From a virus: 34,854 bases of DNA. A program made the position numbers and the translations under genes. Under the pieces are notes generated by a model that worked only from the letters and a program-made list of their open reading frames with translations, was not told the DNA's origin and made no database searches. Shown one piece after another: positions 13,971 through 22,499 of this stretch. The stretch's first letter is position 1. Every line of letters starts with the position of its first letter. The stretch is from the IMG/VR virus record IMGVR_UViG_3300017781_000055, positions 1 through 34,854 of that record; one strand, 5' to 3'.

Positions 13971-14196
13971 AGCAGTTAACGAACTTATAAAAGTAGCTAA
14001 AGAACCTATAATTGAAACTGAAGATGATGTTTCAGCCGATAGATTAAAAAATGCTGCAGCAACTAAAAAGCTTGCAATATTCGATGCGTTCGAGATTTTA
14101 AATAGAATTGAAATTGAAAAAGCATTACTTGAGGGAAGAAATATAGAAGAAAAACCAGAGTCATTTAAAGGCTTTGCTGAAAGAAGATCTAAGTAA
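13924..14196 (+). CDS. Small protein upstream of terminase, candidate small terminase subunit
   Basis: From ATG at 13924 the protein is 90 residues, mostly helical: EQKENIIQAGYRAVNELIKV, a short acidic loop (IETEDDVSADR), NAAATKKLAIFDAFEILNRI, then a charged tail ending FKGFAERRSK. The frame is open upstream to 13837, but that would extend deep into the preceding gene; the internal start leaves a 47-base overlap. The stop overlaps the terminase large subunit start by one base, the usual place of a small terminase subunit, and the size and helicity are compatible. No helix-turn-helix is clearly visible, so the role is inferred from position. Confidence 0.45.
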   Translation: MNAKEQKENIIQAGYRAVNELIKVAKEPIIETEDDVSADRLKNAAATKKLAIFDAFEILNRIEIEKALLEGRNIEEKPESFKGFAERRSK

Positions 14197-16409
14197 TGTA
14201 TAATCAATCGTTATATCGCGTTATAGAGCCTATAAAAATAAATACTATTAAAAGACTTAATAAAGCAAAAAAGTGGAAATATGGCTACGATAAAGATTAT
14301 GATGTAGTTGTTATTAGTCACACTGGACAGGTTGGTGAAATATATGATATACAAAATTTAAAAATAGCATTACCGCCGGTGCCAAAAAATTTGAATAGTG
14401 GAAAAAATAAATGGACTAAATCAGATTATCCAAAAGAGTTAGAAAAATTAAAAACTATATTTGACTGGAAAGATTTACCAAATAATTTTAAAGAAAAATG
14501 GAATGGGCATATTAATAGTGAATTTACCAAACGTGATGAAGGTTATTGGTTCTATAACAAAAATGTTCCTACTTATATCACTGGCTCTCATTATATGTAC
14601 CTGCAATGGACTAAAATCGACGTGGGTGCTCCAGACTTCAGAGAAGCAAATAGATTATTCTTTATATTCTGGGAAGCTTGCAAAGCAGATACAAGATGCT
14701 ACGGAATGTGCTACCTCAAAAATAGACGGAGTGGCTTTTCATTCATGGCATCGGCAGAGACTGTTAACCAAGCTACCATCTCTTCAGACTCTAGGTTTGG
14801 TATATTATCAAAAGCAGGATCTGATGCAAAAAAAATGTTTACAGATAAAGTCGTACCAATATCCGTTAATTACCCATTCTTTTTTAAACCCATACAAGAT
14901 GGAATGGATAGACCTAAGACAGAATTGGCTTATCGTGTACCCGCAAGTAAATTTACAAAAAAGAGTATACTCACAAACCAAAGGACCGAGGAGCTCTCAG
15001 GGCTGGATACTACCATCGACTGGAAAAACACAGGAGATAACTCGTACGACGGTGAAAAGCTTTCCCTCCTCGTCCACGATGAAGCAGGTAAATGGGAGAG
15101 GCCCGAGAACATACTCAACAACTGGAGAGTTACAAAAACCACGTTAAGATTAGGCTCAAGAGTTATTGGTAAATGTATGATGGGCTCAACAAGTAACTCA
15201 TTAGACAAAGGTGGTGAAAATTTTAAAAAATTATACAATGACTCAAATGTCACAAAAAGAAACCGTAATGGACAAACTCGTTCAGGACTCTATAGTTTGT
15301 TCATACCTATGGAATGGAACTTCGAAGGATTCATTGATTCTTATGGATTACCTGTATTCAATACACCAAAAAAAGCAGTCGAAGATAATTTCGGAGAACT
15401 TATTGATGTCGGGGTTATTGAACACTGGGAAAATGAAGTTGCTGGATTAAAAGGAGATCAAGACGGTTTAAATGAATTTTATAGACAATTTCCTAGGACT
15501 GAAGAGCATGCTTTCAGAGATGAAACTAAAAATAGCATATTTAATCTTGCTAAGATTTACGAACAAATTGATTTTAATGAAGAAGCTAGATACTCTGCTC
15601 TTGTTACTCGCGGCAGTTTTCAGTGGGAAAATGGGATCAAAGATTCGAAAGTAGAATTTGTACCAAATTTAAATGGTAGATTTAATGTAAGCTGGGTACC
15701 AGGTAAAAATTTACAAAATAGAGTAATTGTAAAAAATGGAACCAAGCACCCAGGGAATGAACATGTCGGTGCTTTTGGCTGTGATAGTTATGATATATCT
15801 GGAACTACTGATGGCAAAGGTTCTAAAGGATCACTGCATGGCCTTACTAAATTTAGTATGGAAGAAGCTCCCACAAATAGATTTTTTTTAGAATATATAG
15901 CTAGGCCACAAACAGCGGAGATGTTTTTTGAAGATATACTTATGGCATTACACTTTTATGGTATGCCAATACTTGCAGAAAATAATAAACCAAGATTGTT
16001 ATACTATTTAAAAAGAAGAGGTTATAGAGGTTATTCAATTAATAGGCCTGATAAAGTCTGGAATAAACTATCAGCTGCTGAAAAAGAGATAGGTGGTATA
16101 CCAAACTCAAGCGAAGACATTAGACAAGCGCATGCTGCTGCAATTGAAAGTTATATAAATTCATATGTAGGAATTAAAACAGATGGTGATTACGGTGATT
16201 TATATTTTAATGAAACATTAAATGATTGGGCTAAATTTGATATAAATAAAAGAACAAAATTTGATGCTGCGATAAGCTCAGGGCTTGCTATTATGGCATG
16301 CAATAAAAACTTATACACACCAAAACCTAGCACACAATTAAAAAATAAAGTAAACTTTAGTTTTGCTAAATATGATAATAAAGGCAATTTTTCAAAAATA
16401 ATACAATAA
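14196..16409 (+). CDS. terL: Terminase large subunit (packaging ATPase and nuclease)
   Basis: This motor subunit translocates DNA into the prohead and cuts it. At 737 residues it is long, with about 120 extra N-terminal residues. The ATPase domain has an unorthodox Walker A at 175-182 (KNRRSGFS, in place of the usual GKS/T form), Walker B LLVHDEA with Asp295 and Glu296, and a coupling motif near MGSTSN. The nuclease domain shows GAFGCDSYD (Asp530 or Asp533 as first metal ligand), a second acidic region around FEDILMALHFYGMPILAEN, and TKFDAAISSGLA (Asp690). The RR-G-F-S form of Walker A is one I associate with terminases of Bacteroidetes phages. Bases 14981-15130, encoding the run into Walker B, are about 51% G+C and use codons (CTC, TCC, GTC) rare in the neighbours. 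Confidence 0.93.
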   Translation: MYNQSLYRVIEPIKINTIKRLNKAKKWKYGYDKDYDVVVISHTGQVGEIYDIQNLKIALPPVPKNLNSGKNKWTKSDYPKELEKLKTIFDWKDLPNNFKEKWNGHINSEFTKRDEGYWFYNKNVPTYITGSHYMYLQWTKIDVGAPDFREANRLFFIFWEACKADTRCYGMCYLKNRRSGFSFMASAETVNQATISSDSRFGILSKAGSDAKKMFTDKVVPISVNYPFFFKPIQDGMDRPKTELAYRVPASKFTKKSILTNQRTEELSGLDTTIDWKNTGDNSYDGEKLSLLVHDEAGKWERPENILNNWRVTKTTLRLGSRVIGKCMMGSTSNSLDKGGENFKKLYNDSNVTKRNRNGQTRSGLYSLFIPMEWNFEGFIDSYGLPVFNTPKKAVEDNFGELIDVGVIEHWENEVAGLKGDQDGLNEFYRQFPRTEEHAFRDETKNSIFNLAKIYEQIDFNEEARYSALVTRGSFQWENGIKDSKVEFVPNLNGRFNVSWVPGKNLQNRVIVKNGTKHPGNEHVGAFGCDSYDISGTTDGKGSKGSLHGLTKFSMEEAPTNRFFLEYIARPQTAEMFFEDILMALHFYGMPILAENNKPRLLYYLKRRGYRGYSINRPDKVWNKLSAAEKEIGGIPNSSEDIRQAHAAAIESYINSYVGIKTDGDYGDLYFNETLNDWAKFDINKRTKFDAAISSGLAIMACNKNLYTPKPSTQLKNKVNFSFAKYDNKGNFSKIIQ

Positions 16410-18827
16410 ATGGCGAAAGTAATAACAAAAGGTATTTTTCCAAGTCAAGCTGTACCAGATGCAGAAAAGTCATCCTATGAATATGGGATGCAAGTTGCAA
16501 AAGCTATTGAAGCTGAATGGTTCAAAAAAGACTCAGGGAGTACACGTTATTTTGCAAATAGAGATAATTTTCACAGATTAAGACTATATGCAAGAGGTGA
16601 ACAGAGTATACAGAAATATAAAGATGAATTGTCCATTAACGGTGATTTATCATATTTAAATTTAGATTGGAAACCTGTTCCTATTATACCTAAATTTGTA
16701 GATATAGTAGTAAATGGTATTGCTGAAAGAACATATGACATAAAAGCATATTCAGTTGATGATATTTCTACACAGAAAAGAACTAAATATGTAGAAAACA
16801 TGATGAGTGATATGTACGCTAGAGATTTTAAATCTAGAATACAACAAGCAGTTGGTGTAAATACTTTTAAAACTGATCCTAAGAATTTACCAGAAAACGA
16901 TCAAGAACTATCACTACACATGCAGCTAAGCTACAAACAATCAACTGAAATTGCACAAGAACAGGCTTTAACTAATATATTTGATTTAAATAAATATCAT
17001 TTATTAAAGAAAAGATTAGATTACGATATAACTGTTTTAGGTATTGCGGCTGTTAAAAACAGTTTTAACACCGCTGAGGGTATTAAATTAGAATATGTAG
17101 ATCCTTCAGATTTAGTTTATTCATATACCGAATCACCATATTTTGATGATATATATTATGTAGGTGAAGTAAGAAGAGTAAGTTTAATTGATCTTAAAAA
17201 ACGCTATCCTGAACTTACCGAAGAAGATATAAAAAAAATAGAAGGTAAAGGTGGTAATTTAAAATTATATAATAAATCATATACAACTTCAGACGCTGAA
17301 GATAAAAACTATGTATATGTGCTGTATTTTGAATATAAAACTTTTGAAAATCAAGTTTATAAAATAAAACAAACATCTAGTGGTGCTGAAAAAGCAATTG
17401 AAAAAACAGACCAGTTTAATCCACCGAAAGACACAAGATCAAGATTTGAAAAAGTAAACAGATCAATTGAAGTATTGTATCAAGGCGCTAAAATTATTGG
17501 GCATGAAAATATATTAGAATGGAAAAAATGTGTTAATATGACACGTCCGAAATCTGATATAACTAAAGTTGCAATGAGTTATAATATTGTATCGCCAAGA
17601 ATATATAAAGGTAAGCCTGAATCATTAGTTGGCAGAATGACGTCGTTCGCAGATATGATTCAAATAACGCATCTTAAATTACAACAAGTACTCTCAAGAA
17701 TGGTTCCCGATGGGGTATTTTTAGATGCGGATGGTATTGCTGAAGTGGATTTAGGTAATGGAACAAATTACAATCCGCAAGAAGCATTGAATATGTATTT
17801 CCAAACAGGTTCTGTTATTGGTAGATCAATGACACAAGATGGTGAATTTAATAATGGTAGAGTACCTATTCAAGAATTAAGAGCAGGTGGAGGGAATGCA
17901 AAAATTTCAAGTTTAATTAATAGTTACAATTATTATTTACAAATGATGAGAGATGTAACTGGTTTAAATGAAGCAAGAGATGGAAGCACGCCTGATAAAA
18001 ATGCGTTAGTTGGTTTACAAAAATTAGCAGCAGCTAATAGTAATACAGCTACAAGACATATATTGCAAGCTAGTTTATATTTAACATTAAAAACAGCTGA
18101 AGCGGTTTCTTTAAGAATATCTGATGTTTTGGAATACAGTAACACTAAAAAATCATTTATACAATCTTTAGGTAAATTTAATGTAGGTACGTTGGAAGAA
18201 TTATATAATCTTCATATACATGATTTTGGTATTTTTCTAGAATTAACACCGGACGAAGAAGAAAAACAATTGCTTGAAAATAATATTCAAATGGCTCTTC
18301 AACAGCAACAAATAAATTTAGAAGATGCTATTGATGTAAGAGAAATTAAAAATCTTAAGTTAGCTAATCAATTACTAAAATTAAGAAGAAAGCAAAAATT
18401 TAGCAAGGATAGACAAATCCAAATGGAAAATATCCAAGCTCAATCACAATCAAACGCGCAGTCAGCCCAAGCAGCGGCAGCGGCAGATATTCAAAAACAG
18501 CAGGGTATTGCTGAAAGCAAGGTGCAAATCGCTGAAGCACAAAATCAATTTGATATTGCAAAACTTGAAAGAGAAGCTCAAATTAAAAAAGAATTAATGC
18601 AATTTGAATTTGAATTGAATATACGGCTTAAAACAGCCGATGCAGATGTGATTAAAAATAAAGAGAAGTATAAGGAAGATAGAAAAGACGAAAGAACGAA
18701 AATACAAGCATCCCAACAAAGTGAATTAATAGATCAGAGAAAATCTGGTAAACCACCAAAAAACTTTGAGTCCGCGGGATTTGATAATTTAGGTGGATTT
18801 GGATTAGAGCAATTTGATCCGAGATAA
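16410..18827 (+). CDS. Portal protein
   Basis: The 805-residue protein forms the ring at the DNA-entry vertex. N-terminal features are FHRLRLYARGEQSIQKYKDE, LSYLNLDWKPVPIIPKFVD and VVNGIAERTYD, the pattern of portals from Bacteroidetes podoviruses. The core follows with YDITVLGIAAVKNSF, LEYVDPSDLVYSYTE and RDVTGLNEARDGSTPDKNAL (the last is common to large portals). The C-terminal region from about residue 620 is a Gln/Ala-rich helical barrel and coiled coil (NIQAQSQSNAQSAQAAAAAD), ending in a charged tail. It begins directly after the terminase stop, and the scaffold and capsid genes follow. Confidence 0.9.
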   Translation: MAKVITKGIFPSQAVPDAEKSSYEYGMQVAKAIEAEWFKKDSGSTRYFANRDNFHRLRLYARGEQSIQKYKDELSINGDLSYLNLDWKPVPIIPKFVDIVVNGIAERTYDIKAYSVDDISTQKRTKYVENMMSDMYARDFKSRIQQAVGVNTFKTDPKNLPENDQELSLHMQLSYKQSTEIAQEQALTNIFDLNKYHLLKKRLDYDITVLGIAAVKNSFNTAEGIKLEYVDPSDLVYSYTESPYFDDIYYVGEVRRVSLIDLKKRYPELTEEDIKKIEGKGGNLKLYNKSYTTSDAEDKNYVYVLYFEYKTFENQVYKIKQTSSGAEKAIEKTDQFNPPKDTRSRFEKVNRSIEVLYQGAKIIGHENILEWKKCVNMTRPKSDITKVAMSYNIVSPRIYKGKPESLVGRMTSFADMIQITHLKLQQVLSRMVPDGVFLDADGIAEVDLGNGTNYNPQEALNMYFQTGSVIGRSMTQDGEFNNGRVPIQELRAGGGNAKISSLINSYNYYLQMMRDVTGLNEARDGSTPDKNALVGLQKLAAANSNTATRHILQASLYLTLKTAEAVSLRISDVLEYSNTKKSFIQSLGKFNVGTLEELYNLHIHDFGIFLELTPDEEEKQLLENNIQMALQQQQINLEDAIDVREIKNLKLANQLLKLRRKQKFSKDRQIQMENIQAQSQSNAQSAQAAAAADIQKQQGIAESKVQIAEAQNQFDIAKLEREAQIKKELMQFEFELNIRLKTADADVIKNKEKYKEDRKDERTKIQASQQSELIDQRKSGKPPKNFESAGFDNLGGFGLEQFDPR

Positions 18828-18855
18828 ATTTTAAACAATTATATAATATTTTATT

Positions 18856-20118
18856 ATGGCAGAAGACATTAAAGTTTCAGCTGTAGACGAACAACCAAAG
18901 TCTATGGCCGAAAAAGAAGAAACGGTATTAGAAAATGCCGGTATATCCACTAAAGAAGATGGAATGTACAAATTAGATTTAAACAAAATTAACGAACAAA
19001 AACAACAAAAAGATGCCGTTCCAGAGCAAAGCACAGATGAGATTCCTGTACGCAACGAATCCAAAACTAGCGAAGAAGTTCAAAAACAAAACATCAAAGA
19101 AAAAGCTGAAGAACCTACCGGAGAAAAAATCAGTAATGCAGATGTGCGGGATGAAGAAAAAGAAACTCCGATATTAGAAGAAATAACGAATGAAGTAGAA
19201 ACTAGTGATGATGAAGCTGCATCGACCGCAGAGCAAAAAGAAAGTAAAACTGAATCGGTTGAAGAAGCAAAAGTTAAAGAAGAATTAAATTTACCAGAAA
19301 ATATCCAAGACTTGATTAAGTTTATGGAAGAAACAGGTGGAAGTTTAGAAGACTACACTCGATTAAACGCAGATTATTCAAATGTTGATGATAGCACATT
19401 ATTGACAGAATATTATAAACAAACCAAACCTCATTTAAGCTATGATGAAATACAATTTCTTATAGAAGATGAATTTTCATTTGATGAAGAAATAGATGAG
19501 GATAGAACAATAAAAAGAAAAAAATTAGCTCATAAAGAAGCGGTTGCAAATGCTAAAGGTTTTTTAACAGGGCTCAAGGATCAGTATTACAAAGAAGTCA
19601 AGTTGAATTCTAAGTTAGCTCCTGAGCAACAAAAAGCAATAGATTTTTTCAATCGTTATAATAATGAGCAAAAGCAAGCTGAAGAGTTACTTCAAAAGCA
19701 AACATCACATTTTAAAAATGAAACTAATAAAGTTTTCAATAATGATTTTAAAGGTTTTAATTTCAAAGTTGGAGACAAAAAATTTAGATTCAATGTGAAT
19801 GATGCAAATAAAGTAAAAGAAAATCAAAGTGATTTATTAAATGTTTTTAATAAATATGTTAATGAAGATAAAATGCTTACTAACGCACAGGATTTTCACA
19901 AATCTTTATTTGCTGCTTCTAACCCTGACACACTAGCAAATCATTTTTATGAGCAAGGCAAAGCCGATGCAATAAAACAAATAACCGCAGAAGCTAAGAA
20001 CATTAATATGAATCCTAGAAAAACTGCAGATGGTTATGTTGAAACAAGTGGCGTTAAGGTTAGAGCAATAAGTGGCGATAGTAATTCTAAGCTAAAATTA
20101 AAACTAAAAAATTATTAA
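18856..20118 (+). CDS. Scaffold-like capsid assembly protein
   Basis: Located between portal and major capsid genes, this 420-residue protein has a long acidic, disordered N-terminal half rich in Glu, Lys and Ser (for example TEQKESKTESVEEAKVK in gist), then helices (LPENIQDLIKFMEETGGSLEDY, AHKEAVANAKGFLTGLKD, FNRYNNEQKQAEELLQ) and a C-terminal basic segment ending KLKLKLKNY. This is the usual architecture of phage scaffolding proteins: extended acidic coil plus basic capsid-binding tail. No protease motif is seen. The sequence is too diverged to name a family; the assignment relies on position and composition. Its last bases form the first unit of a 17-base tandem duplication. Confidence 0.7.
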   Translation: MAEDIKVSAVDEQPKSMAEKEETVLENAGISTKEDGMYKLDLNKINEQKQQKDAVPEQSTDEIPVRNESKTSEEVQKQNIKEKAEEPTGEKISNADVRDEEKETPILEEITNEVETSDDEAASTAEQKESKTESVEEAKVKEELNLPENIQDLIKFMEETGGSLEDYTRLNADYSNVDDSTLLTEYYKQTKPHLSYDEIQFLIEDEFSFDEEIDEDRTIKRKKLAHKEAVANAKGFLTGLKDQYYKEVKLNSKLAPEQQKAIDFFNRYNNEQKQAEELLQKQTSHFKNETNKVFNNDFKGFNFKVGDKKFRFNVNDANKVKENQSDLLNVFNKYVNEDKMLTNAQDFHKSLFAASNPDTLANHFYEQGKADAIKQITAEAKNINMNPRKTADGYVETSGVKVRAISGDSNSKLKLKLKNY

Positions 20119-20135
20119 AACTAAAAAATTATTAA
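20102..20135 (+). repeat. 17-base perfect tandem duplication at the scaffold/capsid junction
   Basis: The unit AACTAAAAAATTATTAA occurs twice, at 20102-20118 and 20119-20135. The first copy ends with the scaffold gene's stop codon and the second ends one base before the capsid ATG at 20137. The duplication therefore created the whole spacer, including the capsid gene's leader. Confidence 0.85.
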
Positions 20136-20136
20136 A

Positions 20137-21564
20137 ATGGCAAATGTAAATTTTACTGCTGGTTTACCGACTGATCTTACTCCTTATGTAAGTAAATCGG
20201 TACTAGCATCAAATTATTTAAACTTCCATGGTTCAAGTGGGGCAAACTGGTCACAACAATATTTACCAGAGCTATACTCTGAAGAAGTGGAAAAGTACGG
20301 AAATAGATCTGTATCTTCGTTTTTAAGAATGGTCGGGGCGGAAATGCCTATGGCTTCTGATCAAGTTATTTGGTCTGAGCAAGGAAGACTACACTTAGCT
20401 TACGAAGATGCTTCTATTACGGACGCAGGCGTAATAACTATTGCAAGCAGTGGTACTCACGCTGTAAGAGTTGGTCAAACGATTGTATTATCTGATAATC
20501 AAACGTCTCCAACTATTATAAAATGTTACGTATCAGAGGTAAACTCAGGCTTAACTACTTTAACAGTAATTCCTTATACAGGAGCTGCTACAGTTGGTGC
20601 GGTTACAGGGTTTGATACGGCAACTGATAGCGGATCGAATAAATGCTCATTCTTTGTTTATGGTTCTGAATTCAAAAAAGGACAACCGGCTATTGATGGA
20701 TCAGTAACTCCAGAATTTGAGTCTTTTACAAATAAACCAATTATTTTAAAAGATAAATTTGAAATTTCTGGTTCTGACGCTGCTCAAATTGGTTGGGTTG
20801 AAGTATCAGGCGAAGGTGGACAAAATGGATACTTATGGTATTTAAAAGCTGAAGGTGACACAAGAGTAAGATTCGAAGATTATTTAGAAACATCAATGAT
20901 TGAAGCGGAAAAATCCACAACAGCAGGTGGTGTTGATTCAATTTTAGGAGCTAACTCAGGAACTGAAGGTTTATTCTCAGCGTTAGAAAATAGAGGAATT
21001 GTCGGTACAGATGCATTCGATGCATCTTCTGATGTGATCTCTGACTTTGATTTAATTCTAAAAGAATTAGATAAGCAAGGGTCTATTGAAGAAAATATGT
21101 TATTCTTAGATAGAAACTCAAATCTAATTTTAGATGATGGTCTTGGTGCAGTGAATGCAAACTTTAGTGGAGGTACATCTTTTGGTGTATTTGAAAATTC
21201 ACAAGATATGGCTTTAAATTTAGGTTTTTCTGGATTTAGAAGAGGATCTTATGACTTTTATAAAACTGACTGGAAATACTTAAACAACAAGTCTACAAGA
21301 GGTTTATTTGCGGACATTAAAGGTGTTTTAGTACCAGCTGGAACTTCATCTGTATACGATCAAATTTTAGGATCTAACATTAGAAGACCTTTCTTACACG
21401 TAAGATACAGAGCTTCCGAAGCAGATGACAGGAAAATGAAATCTTGGATTACGGGTTCAGTAGGTGGAGCATCTACATCGGGTGATGACTTAATGAGTGT
21501 TCATTATTTATCAGAAAGATGTTTAGTTACTCAAGCTGCTAATAACTTTGTATTATTTAAGTAG
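20137..21564 (+). CDS. Major capsid protein
   Basis: The 475-residue protein directly follows the scaffold gene and is predicted to form the shell (HK97 fold expected). Visible segments are an N-terminal arm (NFTAGLPTDLTPYVSKSVL), EKYGNRSVSSFLRMVGAEMP, SDQVIWSEQGRLHLAY, a beta insertion rich in Thr, Val and Gly (about residues 90-180, HAVRVGQTIVLSDNQ to VGAVTG), then EVSGEGGQNGYLWYLKAEGD, RVRFEDYLETSMIEAEKS and a conserved-looking end (MSVHYLSERCLVTQ). The arrangement resembles capsid proteins of Bacteroidetes podoviruses. An intrinsic terminator follows 15 bases after the stop, which should let the cell make capsid-rich transcripts. Confidence 0.88.
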   Translation: MANVNFTAGLPTDLTPYVSKSVLASNYLNFHGSSGANWSQQYLPELYSEEVEKYGNRSVSSFLRMVGAEMPMASDQVIWSEQGRLHLAYEDASITDAGVITIASSGTHAVRVGQTIVLSDNQTSPTIIKCYVSEVNSGLTTLTVIPYTGAATVGAVTGFDTATDSGSNKCSFFVYGSEFKKGQPAIDGSVTPEFESFTNKPIILKDKFEISGSDAAQIGWVEVSGEGGQNGYLWYLKAEGDTRVRFEDYLETSMIEAEKSTTAGGVDSILGANSGTEGLFSALENRGIVGTDAFDASSDVISDFDLILKELDKQGSIEENMLFLDRNSNLILDDGLGAVNANFSGGTSFGVFENSQDMALNLGFSGFRRGSYDFYKTDWKYLNNKSTRGLFADIKGVLVPAGTSSVYDQILGSNIRRPFLHVRYRASEADDRKMKSWITGSVGGASTSGDDLMSVHYLSERCLVTQAANNFVLFK

Positions 21565-21579
21565 TATTTAAAGTAAATT

Positions 21580-21612
21580 TTACCCTCGTTGTAACTACGG
21601 GGGTAATTTTTA
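21580..21612 (+). terminator. Intrinsic terminator after the major capsid gene
   Basis: TTACCCTCGT (21580-21589) pairs with ACGGGGGTAA (21597-21606) in a 10-base-pair stem containing one G-U pair, with a 7-base loop, directly followed by a run of five T. It is placed 15 bases after the capsid stop codon, as expected of a strong rho-independent terminator that separates the capsid transcript from the downstream connector genes. Confidence 0.85.
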
Positions 21613-21642
21613 CCTCTATTAACATTTTTATTATATTATATC

Positions 21643-22446
21643 ATGGCAAAAAAACAAAAAGCAGAGGTGGCTGTTGAACAACCAATAATGGTTGCTCCAC
21701 CAAAAAAACAACAAGTAGTTAAAAATACTTGGGAAAGAAAAGATAGACAATATTATTTATTAGGCGATAAACAACCTATAGTATATATATTAAAATCTAA
21801 AGGAATAATGTGGTTTGACAAAGAAAAAGGATATGAAAGAGAAATCAAATACACACTAAATCAAAAAACACCATTTGTAGATGAATTTAAAGGCGAGATA
21901 AGACTTGACCATATTGTATTTAGAGACGGCGTTTTAAATGTATCAAAAGAAAAAACAGTTTTACAAAAAATTCTTTCAAATTATCATCCAGAAAAAAATC
22001 GTTCATACGCAGAGCTTGATACAGAAGCGGTAGCTGCAGATGATTTAGATATAATAAGTTTAGAATTTGAAGCATTATCAGCGGCAATGGAAATGGATAT
22101 TGAACATGCTGAGGCTATTGTAAGAACTGAGGCCGGTAGCAAAGTTTCAAAAATGACATCCAAAGAGTTAAAAAGAGACTTACTTATTATGGCTAAACAA
22201 AATCCAGCTTTATTTTTAGAGTTAGCAAATGACGATAATATCAATATAAGAAACTTAGGAATTAAAGCGGTTGAAAATAGATTGATTACACTTTCAGCAG
22301 ATCAAAGAACATTTAAATGGGCAAGTAATGATAGAAAATTATTTACAGTACCATTTGATGAAAATCCATATTCAGCTTTAGCTGCTTGGTTTAAAACTGA
22401 TGAGGGTATTGAAATCTATCAAACAATTGAAAAAAGACTAAAATAA
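21643..22446 (+). CDS. Structural or head-completion protein of unknown type (267 aa)
   Basis: I do not recognise a named family. The N-terminus is a Lys/Val/Pro-rich unstructured leader (AVEQPIMVAPPKKQQVVKN), followed by a beta-rich domain (ERKDRQYYLLGDKQPIVYIL, REIKYTLNQKTPFVDEF, RLDHIVFRDGVLNVSKEK) and a mainly helical C-terminal half (LDIISLEFEALSAAMEMDIEH, MTSKELKRDLLIMAKQNP). It lies between the capsid gene and the ring/connector genes, so a head decoration or head-completion role is likely. Expression should depend on read-through of the terminator just upstream or on a promoter in the 78-base gap. Confidence 0.55.
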   Translation: MAKKQKAEVAVEQPIMVAPPKKQQVVKNTWERKDRQYYLLGDKQPIVYILKSKGIMWFDKEKGYEREIKYTLNQKTPFVDEFKGEIRLDHIVFRDGVLNVSKEKTVLQKILSNYHPEKNRSYAELDTEAVAADDLDIISLEFEALSAAMEMDIEHAEAIVRTEAGSKVSKMTSKELKRDLLIMAKQNPALFLELANDDNINIRNLGIKAVENRLITLSADQRTFKWASNDRKLFTVPFDENPYSALAAWFKTDEGIEIYQTIEKRLK

Positions 22447-22451
22447 GTCAG

Positions 22452-22485
22452 TAGTGGTTGAGCCGCTACGGCGGCTTAATCATTA
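22452..22485 (+). terminator. Strong hairpin with UNCG tetraloop
   Basis: After the stop codon at 22444-22446, TGGTTGAGCCGC (22455-22466) pairs with GCGGCTTAATCA (22471-22482) across the loop TACG, giving a C(UACG)G tetraloop of the unusually stable UNCG class; pairing continues outward to about 22452/22485 with wobble pairs. No T-run follows, so it may end transcription weakly, mark an RNase-processing site, or protect the 3' end of the upstream message. Confidence 0.65.
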
Positions 22486-22499
22486 TATAAATTAAAATT

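Noticed and set aside
13837-14196. Longer 119-residue version of the terminase-upstream protein
   Set aside because: The extra 29 codons lie in the coding sequence of the double GroES-like gene; the start at 13924 gives a compact helical protein.
14461-15147. Plus-strand 228-residue open frame inside the terminase gene
   Set aside because: It is in another frame within a gene with clear terminase motifs; the translation has no domain and its length reflects the higher GC of this segment.
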